Part shown: piece by piece, positions 43,553-54,320 of the stretch
How positions within the stretch are numbered: the first letter of the stretch is position 1
Layout of the letters: every line of letters begins with the position of its first letter
Assembly (NCBI GenBank): GCA_024760905.1
Contig: CM045729.1
Location: forward strand, 75,930,050-75,994,049
Reading direction: 5' to 3'
DNA length: 64,000 nt
Origin: Plotosus lineatus
Lineage: Eukaryota; Chordata; Actinopteri; Siluriformes; Plotosidae
Position numbers and translations under genes: made by a program
The notes under the pieces: model-generated
Told to the model about the DNA's origin: nothing
The model's input: the letters and a program-made list of their open reading frames with translations, nothing else
Database searches by the model: none

Positions 43553-44020
43553 CTTTGCCTCTTTTCATGTTTTTTTTTTTTTTTTAATCTTAAAACACAC
43601 TTACATCTTTCAGAGGTTATTAAAAACAAATAATAAATAATATTTAAAAATAATTTTGACAGGTTGGGTGTTTTTTTTTTTTTTATGCCGCGTCTGACAC
43701 ATAAGTGACCGCCAATCATCTGAGTGGATGACGTCTAATGCTGGGAAATTAAGTAAACATTTTCTTTGCATGCAGGTTTACCCTCTTTGTCAAAATGGCA
43801 AAATGCAAAGCTAATCGAAAATATGAAGATGAACACAGGACATTTCTGGGAGAATGGGAGGATGCTTACTTTTTTATTGAACGAAATGGCAAGTCGCTCT
43901 GTTTATTATGCAGTACCACAATATCACATTTCAAGAATTCAAATCTTCAGCGTCATTTTAGCAACTCCATGCTAATATTGATACCGAATTCCCCAAAGGT
44001 AAAAAACACCTGACTCAACA
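43204..44020 (+). mobile_element. hAT transposon left half (CAGGGGTGGCGAAC end) with transposase start
   Basis: Begins CAGGGGTGGCGAACACGCGG, the hAT-type end, inserted in the LINE RT. A plus-strand frame at 43795-44013 starts MAKCKANRKYEDEHRTFLGE. It continues with a BED-like zinc-finger region (FFIERNGKSLCLLCSTTISH ... NLQRHF; Cys-x2-Cys and a later His), typical of the N-terminus of hAT proteins related to GTF2IRD2/ZBED genes. The frame ends at 44013 with no downstream hAT domain. No right end is found. Confidence 0.7.
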
Positions 44021-44135
44021 TGATTGTGTGGATATTTCAATATTCATCAATTTCTATTATACAGGCCATATCTATGTATCTGAAGTGTGTTCAGTAGTTG
44101 TGTGTGTCAGAGCAAGGGAGAAAGAGAGAGAGGTG

Positions 44136-44183
<48 letters not shown>

Positions 44184-44315
44184 TGTCTTGCAGGTCAGCA
44201 AGTGGTGTGGCGCTTTAACTTTCACAGTTTAAAAGTTTGGCTCACCACCACCACCACCACCACCAACAACAACAAAAACTGTCTGTCATTTTTCAACCTT
44301 TTATAAACATTGACG

Positions 44316-44409
44316 AAGATCAAGATTAACCACGTTCATCTGTCAGAGCATGGACAATAGTTGGCAACCAGAAGGGGCCTATGTGGATTTACTGTATTTA
44401 TTTTAGTTT

Positions 44410-44452
<43 letters not shown>
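44316..44452. repeat. duplicated block with (AC)n, paired with 62836-63006
   Basis: GATCAAGATTAACCACGTTC, TTTGTCAGAGCATGGACAAT-like sequence, TTGGCAACCAGAAGGGG and a following AC tract (44411-44452) recur in the same order at 62836-63006. Confidence 0.65.
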
Positions 44453-44453
<1 letters not shown>

Positions 44454-44584
44454 AAGAGCTTCTGGGTCTTTTGGAGCCAAGAGCCTACTTTCGGTGGAGT
44501 GGCTCACATATGCTATGTTAGCTCAATGCTAGCCGCACCCCAGCTAACAATAAGCCCAGGCGGAGTTCTCAGTCTTGTTGTTTC

Positions 44585-44793
44585 TTTTGATTTGTTTTAT
44601 TTGTTGTTTTGTTTGTTCATGTTTTGCACTATGCTCATCTATGACTGGTCGACACTACTACAGCTGTGAGATCGGAGTCTTCGGGCATGTAGAACTGAAC
44701 AGCCTCAACTTTGATCCTGAGCTAATATGCTATGATAGTTCAATGCTAGCTCAAAACATGAACAAACAAAACAACAAATAAAACAAATTAAAA
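44585..44793. repeat. near-perfect 42-bp inverted repeat with 125-bp loop
   Basis: The arm 44585-44626 (TTTTGATTTGTTTTATTTGT...) and the arm 44752-44793 pair with one mismatch in 42. No coding content. It could be a fold-back element or a very young inverted duplication. Confidence 0.8.
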
Positions 44794-45169
44794 TGAACAA
44801 AGAATCAATTTCACTCTGATAACTCCACAATGTCGCCCTCTAGGCAGCGCCATCTTGGAGACGTCACATTCAATGCAAAAGGACATGAAGTGTAATAAAG
44901 TTTATCCTTTTGGTATCGTTTGTTAATCATGCTACAGAACATAAAATAACACACACAAACATTCTAAACGTTAACTTAGATAGTGTACTGGAATAATATT
45001 TGAAAAAGACTTTAATACAACAGTTCAGAGGAAACTGTCATTTCTTCAGGAGAAAGTCTTCTTTCTTCCGAAGAGACATTCCACGTTTTCTATCGCTTAG
45101 CCAGAGAAGATGCACAGTGTTTGAGTGGCATCATAGAGCTTAACTGGTACTTAAAACACATTTAAAAAG

Positions 45170-45342
45170 ATGCTCATTGACAACTTGTGGGCGAATGAGG
45201 AAAAAGGGGAGTTACAACATCTCAATCAATCAGCAGGAAGGAGCACAACTATTGGCTGAATTTGAGTGATATGTCAGTTGCTTGGCAGTCCGTGAATACT
45301 CAGACCGTGATCGCAAAACCGCGAATAGTCAAGGGCCTCTTG
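45170..45342. mobile_element. pogo/Tigger-like MITE, right part
   Basis: Contains GCTCATTGACAACTTGTGGG, TCAATCAGCAGGAAGGAG and the end GCGAATAGTCAAGGGCCTCTTG followed by TA. Same family as 20340-20519. Confidence 0.65.
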
Positions 45343-45419
45343 TATATGACTCCGGGCATATATATTTGGGTGCTATTTTTTCAATTTTAATGACCTTCCA
45401 AGAATTTGTCAATCTCTTT

Positions 45420-45787
45420 GTTTTGCATTTGTTGATAGAATTTTGAAAGGATCGGCTAATGTGTGTTATGAATAAAATCCAAACTTTTTACGGGTCACCT
45501 ATGACCCCAGGAAAATCTATGAGATTTTTGACATTATATCTTCAGATGGTATTGATGGTGCTTCATTTTGAGATTTTCATGTTTAAGCCATATAATTTTT
45601 ATTTCTATTACCATATCTAAATTATCCTACCATACTGAAATACATAATTTATGCAAACTAACTTCAGTTTTTATGATTTGTTTTCCTTTTTTGATGCAAA
45701 GAAATGAAAGATACCGTGCATATTAAACTATGTAACAGACATTTTATCTTTGGATAATCATTGCCTTATTGGCTGCTATTTTGAAGA

Positions 45788-45862
<75 letters not shown>

Positions 45863-45980
45863 TTTAAGGCTTTGAAGGTTCATTTATATGGAAATATTCC
45901 TATATAAAGTCAATGGGGTTACAAATGACCTTACTTGGTCATATTAGTCACCAAAATAGCTTGGTCTCCTGAGGGTTAAT
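45420..45980. repeat. duplicated block (pair of 63650-63957) with possible piggyBac-type right end
   Basis: Shared with 63650-63957: GGGTCACCTATGACCC / GGGTCACTTATGACCC, TATGAGATTTTTGACATT and ATTTCTATTACCATATCTAA. The right edge here, CTCCTGAGGGTTAA (45967-45980), reads TTAACCCTCAGGAG in reverse. That resembles piggyBac ends next to a TTAA site. No left partner or transposase is seen. (TA)n at 45794-45859. Confidence 0.4.
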
Positions 45981-46079
45981 TACATTAAAATAATGAAATA
46001 AATAAAACACATTTATTTAAGAGAAGCCTGATGTAATGACCCTCATGAATAGTCAGCTCACAAAAGAATCTTTTATTTT

Positions 46080-46420
46080 TTCATTCATTCAATCATTTTC
46101 AGAACCACGTAATCCTAATTAGGGTCACGGGGAGGCTGGCATCCATCTTAGCTGACTCTGAGTGAGGACAGTATACACCCTGAGCAGCTTGTCAGGCTAT
46201 AGCAGGGAAGGAACATGCTGACAGCTATGCAGACTACTCTTTTTGAAAATCAGCAATGTTTTTTTTTACATGCTGCTCACATTGTGACAGTGAGTAATAT
46301 GGCCAGTCTTTGATAACCCAGTTAACTGCACTGGGGGGACAGTGGCAACCTGTTGAGAGTATGGCTTGAACCCCGAACCTAGGGATCAGTGATCCATTGC
46401 ATTACCAGGCCACTGCCCAA
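46080..46420 (-). mobile_element. tRNA-SINE with L2-like tail at left edge of second IFI44L unit
   Basis: On the + strand, CAATCATTTTCAGAACCACG to CAGGCCACTGCCC: tail, body (GATAACCCAGTTAACTGCAC) and a decayed head in minus orientation. Probably the partner of 31078-31372. Confidence 0.75.
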
Positions 46421-46499
46421 CCTTGTATTTTTATATTTATATTATAAATAAATATTTAGATGGTAATTTATTTTTTCCATAAATTTTTTCTTAGACTCA

Positions 46500-47000
46500 T
46501 TCATTTATCTTTTTTCTTTTGAAACAGACATGTGGTGGGTTGTCCAGGGGATCACACCAATACAAAACAAACAAACAAAAACAAAAAACAAACAAACAAA
46601 AATACAATATAAAATGAGGTAAGAAACAAAAGTGTAGACTGCCATGATTTCTTACCATGTATAGAAATTATCCAGGTATAAAAATTGAACATGGTAAATA
46701 CCAGAGATAAAACTTGAAGGAACTGTGTCTCCAACTTGAGGCCATTCCGCATCACTCCCCTAGTTTCTACCTTGACTCCTGACTATTTTCCCAGACTTGG
46801 GATGGGCATGAAGAGCAGACTGACTCATATGATCCAATGGCTGGGTTTATTTCACAATAAGGAATGTAACACTAGAATGCATTAATGTATGTTGTTCCTC
46901 TCAGTGGTGAGAGAGGTGTATAGGTTTCTTATCGTGCACACACACATGATCCAAATCTATAAACATTTAGGCCTAATGTGTATATACTGCAAAACACAAA

Positions 47001-47035
<35 letters not shown>

Positions 47036-47398
47036 CATAAGTACTTAAATTACTTATAAAAACAAACAAATAACTTTACAGAAGGTACAGGCACAGAGCT
47101 GCAGAAAGACATATTCCGACAAAAACCTCATACTTCAGTCATATTTCCTTGATTTTATGAAAGTACTCAAAAGGTACACATGCTATAAATGTACTCAGCA
47201 TGGAGTAATTGTTTATGCAGTTAACTCCCCTCCCCTCCCCTCCCAGGCACACACACCTACAATCAAAAGTGAAAGGAAACTATGCGTGGAGAGAGACACA
47301 CACACACACAGAGCAGCACACAGAATAAATACTTGGACCTGGAATTCATCTGTAAAGCTTACACAAGGTAAATGCTTCTCATTTATAAGGAGAATATG

Positions 47399-47468
<70 letters not shown>

Positions 47469-47737
47469 TCTCTTTTTTCTGTCTCTTGCTCACTTGCTCA
47501 CTCTCGCTTGGTTTCCGTCTCTTTCATGTACACATATAAGCAGAGTTAACATCATGAAACCTACAAAACAAATATTCACTGATCACATTGTGTTTCTTTT
47601 TGGCTAAACATATTTTCATTTGTAAATGCTATTTATTACAAATATAACATGCTACTTTTTCTTCCTGTTTCATTTCCTGCATCACCATTTTCATGCTCAC
47701 TATGATACCTAGCTTTCACAATGCAATAAGATAAATC

Positions 47738-47768
<31 letters not shown>

Positions 47769-47930
47769 GTTTGCATTTTTGCTTCAATACAGAATAAGAC
47801 ATGGGACTCACACCATCCAAGCCTGGTACGTAACACAAACTAACGAACTGAAGTATTGTAGTCATATTAAATATTAAACATACAATAGAACAGTATTATC
47901 AGTGTTATCTGTAATAGTGTTATGTGGTGA
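46500..47930. repeat. duplicated upstream region of the IFI44L pseudogene, copy C
   Basis: Its left part matches 31985-32880 and its right part matches 14930-15340 and 34780-35060. The exact ISRE present in copies A and B is missing: after GTTTATGCAGTTAACT the sequence goes straight into a CCCCTCCCCT repeat. (TC)n at 47404-47464 follows the 5' exon donor. Confidence 0.7.
47256..47367 (+). pseudogene. 5' exon copy of the IFI44L pseudogene
   Basis: ACAATCAAAAGTGAAAGGAAA through CTTACACAAG, donor GTAAAT at 47368. The IRF-like AAAAGTGAAAGGAAACT is kept, while the upstream ISRE is lost. Confidence 0.45.
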
Positions 47931-49211
47931 GGCCACTCTTTTTTTTTTTTTTTTTTTTTTCTCTTGTTGACAGATCCGCAGAAGCACTGGCAAAAAAAAA
48001 AAAAAAAAAAATAGCGAAAAATAATTTTTAACTTTTTTCAATTTATTATTTTTTTCCTCTTCAAATCTCTGTATTATATGTGGACATGACAAAAAAAAAA
48101 AAAAAAAAAAAAAAAACAAAAAACAAAAAACAAAATCAAAAATCAAATCTTCATCAGACACAAAATTGTATCATTCTTTCTTGTGGTACCTAGAAGGTGA
48201 TGTCACGGAGTTGTCGGAGTCAAGTTGTTTCTTTGTTTAACCTTGAGCAATGGTTCTGGTTCTGAATCATGCTCTGCCCTTCTCAGAGTCGGCAAGTAAC
48301 AATACATTATTCCTTTAAATAATATGAATTTAATATTTAAAAGTTATCAACTCATCTTTCTACAAATATGGACAACATTAAGGGTTTTCTTTGCTTAGAG
48401 TTTGTAACATTTACTTAAAAATAGTATTTCATATATTCCATCAGGATATTTTGTTACAATTTTTAATACTAAAACTGTGCACCCATTAAAAAGAGAAAGA
48501 AAATGAACTAAACCGATTTAATTAATAGACATAATATAATTTATTCTTCACAGAAATTAAGCAATGGAGAGATGTGCAGTGGAGGTAAGGCCAAGATTTG
48601 GTATAATTCAGACGTTTTTATTCTTCAATCTAGTTTAATATATTATCTAAGATTATTAAGATGATAGCGTATTGCATGTTTCAATATTTATAACTGATAC
48701 ATAAAAAGATATATTAGCCAATCTAACTGTACATTGTCTTTCTATAGGCAGGACAGTTTGTTAAATGCTCTCAAGGAATTCAAAATTTCTAATGAAGTCA
48801 AAGAGCTTCAGTTCCTCCTGTATGGACCTGTTGGAGCGGGAAAGTCCAGCACCATAAATACAATCAGAACCATTTTTGAAGGACGGCAGTTTATCAACTG
48901 TCTGGCTGCTCCAGAAACTTCTCCAATTTGCACTCTACGTGTGAGTCCATATTGTGCAGTCCTGTCCTGTCTTGTATGCATGACACCAATAACTAGGTAA
49001 AGATTAGCAGGGAGTCTAACTTTATTGTTCTTGTTCTAGTTTGAAAGGTTTAGATTTGCAAATGAAGATGGGTCATTTCCTTTTGCCTTCAATGATATCA
49101 TGGGAGCAGAAGAAAAACATGGGCTGCAAATTGAAGATGTCATCAGTGCTCTGAAAGGTCATATGAAAGAGGGTTACATGGTAAGCTAACACCTTCATTG
49201 TAGTGTAGAAT

Positions 49212-49557
49212 AATTCATTCATTCATTTTCTGTCACCAGTTATTCCTAATCAGAGTCGGAGGGAGGCTGGCGCCCATCCCATCCGGGCAAGGGCAGAATA
49301 AACCCTTGACAGCTCACCAGGGCATCACAGGGCAGAAACACAATGAAGGTTTTGCAGATAACTCTTGTCAAAAGTCAGCAATGGTTCCTTGACAGGAACC
49401 TCTCATCATAGGCCGTGAGAGACGCGGCTGGCCTTTGATAACCCAATTAACTGCACCATGGGGGTGTTTCAGTGACAACCTGTTGAGAGTGGGGCTGGAA
49501 CCATCAACTTTAGAATCAGTGATCCAGCACCTTTACCACCAGGCCACCACTGCCCCC
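49212..49557 (-). mobile_element. tRNA-SINE with L2-like tail in pseudogene intron 5
   Basis: Present only in the pseudogene, between exon 5 and the exon 6 deletion. The minus-strand head near 49557 and tail near 49212 are complete. It therefore inserted after the two units separated. Confidence 0.85.
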
Positions 49558-50278
49558 TACAACAATTCTCATTATTGTAACTAGCTATCCTAATCACACC
49601 TTATTTTATTCAATATGACATTATAATATTGATATAAAACCCTGTCAGTGTATATGGATCATTATACAGGTCAGTGCAAATGGGTAAGTCATCTCATCAA
49701 CTTTACATGATTTTTTATTTTTTGTCAAGTGTGGTTGCAAGCAATTTGATTGGTCCTCTCTGGATGTTCTCAACTTTCACATGATTCATAATCAAGACCA
49801 TTACAAAGTGTGAGATAATCAAAATCACTTGCTGCATTTGATCTTCTAATGGGAGCAGATAGGCAACATTATAATTTACTGATTTGAAAATTAAACAACA
49901 AAAGTTTCCCTCTCAATATCTTACAATTCAGATTTGTGAGGAGACACAATTTGATACAGTAGACATGCAAGGATCGATGTGGTTGCACATGTGTTTTTCA
50001 AGGTTAAAAAGTACTTTACTTTAACATTTGATTACTTTTTAAAAAATGCTGTTATGGAAAAATTAAAGAGTAAACTTTAAAAGTATCATTTTATTTCTAG
50101 TATACAGATTGTTTTGTGAAAGCAACAGGGATTTTTTTTTTTTTTTTGCATAAAAACTGTAGAAACCTTCAAGATCTCCGAAAAGCAAAGTAAACTCATT
50201 TCCTATCATTAGAAAAGAAATTCCAGGCTCCCCTGGTCATGCAAACAAAACTATCCATTAAGCAACCAGCTGTACAAA

Positions 50279-50314
<36 letters not shown>

Positions 50315-50650
50315 GGTGTCTGACTTTTTAAGACTGCATTTAGTTCTGATAAACAGGTGGTAAGTTGGGTCTGTACATATATCACTCCTCGTATGTTTAC
50401 GTCGCCTTTCTACAAGTTTGTGTCAAAATTTTGTTTGCATCTTTTTTAGCTTCAGACATTAATATATGGCGTAAGAAGAGGAGGACAAGGGTGCATATAG
50501 TTTCAATCTAATGTGTCTCTTTGCAAAGGACGTGGGGAAGAGTCACTTCTTGTGAATCAGTTCATCAGTCAGAGAATCAAGAATCGATGGAAAGAAGAAG
50601 GAAGAGTACAGGATGGATGAATCAATTATATTCACAAACATTCTTTGCAG

Positions 50651-50983
50651 GGCAGTGGTGGCCTGGTGATGAAGGTGCTGGATTATTGATCCTAAGGTTG
50701 GGGGTTCAAGCCCCACTCTCCACTGGTTCTCACTGTCCCTCCTGTGCAGCAAACTGGGTTATCAAAGGCCAGGCATGTCTCTCACTGTCTTTGGTGTGAT
50801 TCATGTAAAAGGACCGTTGCTGGGTTTCTACAACAGTAGCTACATAGCCATCAGGGTGTTTCTGCCCTGCTATGGCCTGGCGAGCTGTCCAGGGTGTACT
50901 CTGCCCTTGCCCAGAGCCGGCTGGGATTGGCGCCAGCCTCCCCGTGACCTTAATGAGGATTAAGCGGTTACAGAAAATTAATG
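50651..50983 (+). mobile_element. tRNA-SINE with L2-like tail (shared insertion)
   Basis: Same position as 38216-38515 in the intact gene, following TTCACAAACATTCTTTGCAG in both. It keeps ~35 more bases in the body than its partner. Confidence 0.88.
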
Positions 50984-51248
50984 ATGAACATTCTTTTGCA
51001 TGGAAACATGAACAATGCTATTAGTAAAGTGTTTTATCTGTGTGTTGTCCGATTATGTTACAGGAATCCCGCAAGTGGTTTTCATGACACATGTAGACCA
51101 TGCATGTCCAATGACTAAGGACAATTTGCAAACCGTTTACAAAAGTAAAAAGATCAAAACACAAGTGAGTGGGACAAGATTAAGATATTAAAGGCAACAT
51201 TATAAAGAATCTCAAATTCAATTTTGGAATTATCAGATTAATTACATC

Positions 51249-51250
<2 letters not shown>

Positions 51251-51308
<58 letters not shown>
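51251..51308. repeat. (TG)n tract 5' of pseudogene last exon
   Basis: About 29 TG units ending TTTCCAG|ATG, shorter than the 36 units in the intact gene. Confidence 0.95.
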
Positions 51309-51309
<1 letters not shown>

Positions 51310-51789
51310 CCAGATGCATGAATGCAGTCACGTACTGGGTGTGCCTTTGAATTGTGTCTTCCCTATCTTGAACTATCATCAGGAGACCCACATGAACATG
51401 GATATAAACTGCCTCATGCTGGATGCCTTAACACACATTACACACTTCGCTAATGATTATGTAATCAAACATTCCAAAAATTCTACTTCACATCAAGCAT
51501 TCTCTGAATAAAGAAATCTGTTTGTGATTCTGGGTGAGGGCTGAATAGTTTCCCAGGCCATTGCATTCAACTTCGAATTCAATTACTAATTCAAATCAGA
51601 TGCTACAATGTTTGTTTGTTTGTTTGTTTGTTTTTTCTCAATGAAATATAGTGTGCTAATCTTATGATTCATATCACATATCAGGATATTTTAAAAAGGA
51701 GTTAAACATCACAAACATACAGAAACTGTTTTTGTATTGTTAACTGCATAATTTTAAAGAATTATTAAATGCTGAACTAATGATGCTGT

Positions 51790-51829
<40 letters not shown>

Positions 51830-51835
51830 TATTTC

Positions 51836-52080
51836 TTCCTTTTGGCTGTTTCCCTTTCTCGGGAGTCGCCACATGAATCATCTGATTCGCACATTTGATT
51901 TTGCAGAGGTTTTTACGTCGGATGCCCTTCCTGTCACAACCCTTTTAGCAAGGGACAGAAACACGCTGACGGCTTTGCAGCCTACTCTTTACGAAAGTCA
52001 GCAATGGTTCTTTTACATGCCTCTCACCATAGACAGTGACAGACATGGCCCGCCTTTAATAACCCAGTTAGCTGCACTGT
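51836..52080 (-). mobile_element. tRNA-SINE with RTE-derived tail, head missing
   Basis: On the + strand: TTTTGGCTGTTTCCCTTTCT, GTTTTTACGTCGGATGCCCT, then body to CCCAGTTAGCTGCACTG. It is inserted in the 3' flank of the pseudogene next to a (CTTT)n tract (51790-51829). The corresponding flank near 39330 of the intact unit lacks it. Confidence 0.85.
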
Positions 52081-52245
52081 AATAAATAATAATCTAATAA
52101 TGTGTGTGCCCGAAGGCTGGCACTCCTATTTTTTTTTTTCAGGTTATATTGAAATGTATTCAATCTCATACATAATTTATACATTTTTAAAATATTTCAT
52201 TTTAGCTTTTATGATTCTTTCAACAATGAAAATCAACTATTTTGT

Positions 52246-52733
52246 TTTCTGGAAGTTTTTATGAATTTTGTGATGCATTTCGTGGTTGCTTTGCCTTTTT
52301 CCTTCTGTCCACTTCTTCCCAAATCCGCTCACGAGGGTTTAAAACTGCACATATTTTTTTCTGTTAAATGTCAAAACAACTGGGGAAAAAAAGAAAAATT
52401 TTTTGCTCATAAATATCTTCACCCAACCTCTATCCATGAGTCCTTGAGTGAAAGAAATGCTCTTGTTGTCCATTCATATTCGCTTTTTCCTTTCAACTTT
52501 TTCCCTTTTCCAGGAGTCACCACAGCGAATCATTGCATGTTTTATTATTCATGTTCTCTGAAAATAGTCATGTCATGCCACAAATTCTGCCAATTCTGTG
52601 AACTTTAGAGCACATCTCTTTTTTTTAAACCAAATTCAATATATAAATTAAAGAAAATGAATGAAACATATGCTTGCCATACTCTACAAGTTGTGACTTT
52701 TGTGTCTTTCTTCTATAATTTCCACAAACTTTC
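52246..52733. repeat. IFI44L-type 3'-flank module, copy 3
   Basis: The longest uninterrupted module (GAAGTTTTTATGAATTTTGT to TTCTATAATTTCCACAAAC). It gives the empty site for the ISL2EU-like element (CTGCCAATTCTGTGAAC). It contains a short SINE/RTE-tail remnant (TTCCCTTTTCCAGGAGTCAC). Confidence 0.8.
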
Positions 52734-52881
52734 ATTCATTCATTCATTCATTCATTCATTCACTGAACTGGTTAATCCTAATTGGGGTCTCAGAAGCTGT
52801 TGCCCTTCTCATTTGACTCTGGATGAGATCAGGGTACACCCTGAACAGCTCGCTAAGCCATTGCACAGCCAACACGCACTT

Positions 52882-52962
<81 letters not shown>

Positions 52963-53060
52963 CAGTCACACTCACAACTAGGGGTAATTTGGAACAGCCA
53001 ATTATCCTGCTATGCATGTTTTTGGAATGTGAGAGGAAAATGGAACACGTGGAGGAAGCC
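52733..53060 (-). mobile_element. SINE-like repeat with L2-type tail and AC expansion, second copy
   Basis: Colinear with 7195-7517, including GTACACCCTGAACAGCTCGC, an AC tract (52883-52958) and CTAGGGGTAATTTGGAACAG. Both follow the 3'-flank module, so the insertion predates the duplication. Confidence 0.7.
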
Positions 53061-53239
53061 GGCTTACTTCCCCGGGCTCGTGCGCTCGCATGCACTCGTA
53101 TTCAGTGGGAGGCTTGGTAACTGTTGGAACGGCACTCTGAACTCTCGCTATGTTCTCTCAAAAGACATTGTTTTACGTTATTTAGCGCCATATTGAAAAA
53201 AAAAGCAAAAGCTGAAATTAAGTTACAAAGGAACTGGCG

Positions 53240-53990
53240 CAGGGGTCGGGAAGCTATGGCTCACGAGCCAGATGTGGCTCTTTTGATGACTGGACCTGGC
53301 TTTCAGATAAAAAGGTGGCCTTTCTGAACAGAATAACAAATACATAATTTCACTGACATTTAAACAAAAATACCAAAAAGCTATCAAATAAAACAAAAAC
53401 GGATGAATAAATCTAACGCATTTTAATCTATACATCTATTTTCAATGCCACGTGTCACTGTGTCACGCAGCGAAGAGCCAATTATTTCTGTACTCCAGTG
53501 TGTGAGCGGGTCCGATACCTTCAAACTCTAATTTTATTGGATTATAACAACAGCCACAGACTGCACGTGTTGTTTTTGAGTAAAGAGGTAAATTTCCTCA
53601 TTTTTGATCAGCTCATTTGCATAAAGCCAAGCACAGCTGGCAAGCAAACACAAATGGACAGACATTAAAAAACTTCATGCCGCAGACCAGCTGATTGCCA
53701 AAACTTGGGACTCACTTCCTGTTACATAACACTGCAGCGTGTGAGTCCTGTTGTATTGACCATGTTTGGCTGTACATATGCATGCGAGCAGTGCTTCTTA
53801 CAACTGAAAAACATCAAGACCAACCTGCAATCACATTTAACAGATGGAAGCCTAAATGCCTGTATGAAGCTGAACCTCACCCCATATCACCCAGACTACA
53901 AAGCCATCAGCAAAAGCCATGCAGCACCAGAAGTCACATTAATAGTAATTCTTATGTTCATAATTCTTCGTTATGGCAATGGCATTTAAA
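53240..53990 (+). mobile_element. hAT transposon (CAGGGGTCGG end) with transposase C-terminal remnant
   Basis: The left end is CAGGGGTCGGGAAGCTATGG, then CATGTGGCTC-like sequence. A plus-strand frame at 53760-53935 contains MFGCTYACEQCFLQLKNIKT and LTDGSLNACMKL, matching the hAT C-terminal dimerisation region of GTF2IRD2/ZBED-type proteins. The middle of the transposase is deleted, and the right end is not found. Confidence 0.7.
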
Positions 53991-54094
53991 AAGAATTCAG
54001 AGTCTTATTATACTCTCAAATTGTTGGTCTTCTTTTTCAATTTAGTTGTTATCAGCATTAATATATATATATATATATACATATATCTTTTTTT

Positions 54095-54155
54095 TTAATT
54101 AAAAGAGAAAAAAACGCAAAACGGATGAACGTAAGTCGGGGAGTGTCTGTAGATA
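54095..54155. mobile_element. Tigger MITE right-end fragment
   Basis: GATGAACGTAAGTCGGGGAG-TGTCTGTAG matches the right end of the 24778-25345 element. Confidence 0.6.
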
Positions 54156-54174
54156 CTAGTATACCGTAGATGTA

Positions 54175-54300
54175 CAGTAGGCCCTTGACTATTCGCAGTT
54201 TTGCACTCACGGTTTGAGTATTCGCGGACTGCCAAGCGATTGACACATCACTCAAATTCAGCCTATGGCTGTCCTCCTTCCTGCTGATTGGTTGAGATGA
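54175..54300. mobile_element. pogo/Tigger-like MITE, left part (CAGTAGGCCCTTGAC end)
   Basis: Preceded by TA. It reads CAGTAGGCCCTTGACTATTC then GCTGATTGGTTGAGATGATG, the inverse of the 20340 and 45170 copies, and runs into a TA repeat. Confidence 0.7.
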
Positions 54301-54320
54301 TGTGTATATATATATATATA

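Larger units (their letters stand above)
47801..51511 (+). pseudogene. ifi44l: IFI44L-like pseudogene (second unit)
   Basis: Retained exons: start exon 47801-47825 (MGLTPSKP), exon 3 48554-48584, exon 4 48748-48940 (P-loop LLYGPVGAGKSS), exon 5 49040-49180 (two codons shorter), exon 7 51064-51164 and exon 8 51314-51511, all close to the intact gene. Two deletions break it. Only the last ~55 bases of the Ig exon remain (48239-48290, with its GC donor). Exon 6 is gone except for CAAATGG (49677-49683), so joining exon 5 to exon 7 shifts the frame. A SINE (49212-49557) sits in the same intron. Exons 4 and 5 are intact enough to suggest recent loss. A truncated or noncoding transcript is possible. 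Confidence 0.85.

Noticed and set aside
47938..48116. T-run, A-run and A-run series as an intended hairpin regulatory element
   Set aside because: Homopolymer runs of this length arise by slippage and retrotransposon tails. No conserved structure is shared with the intact gene copy.
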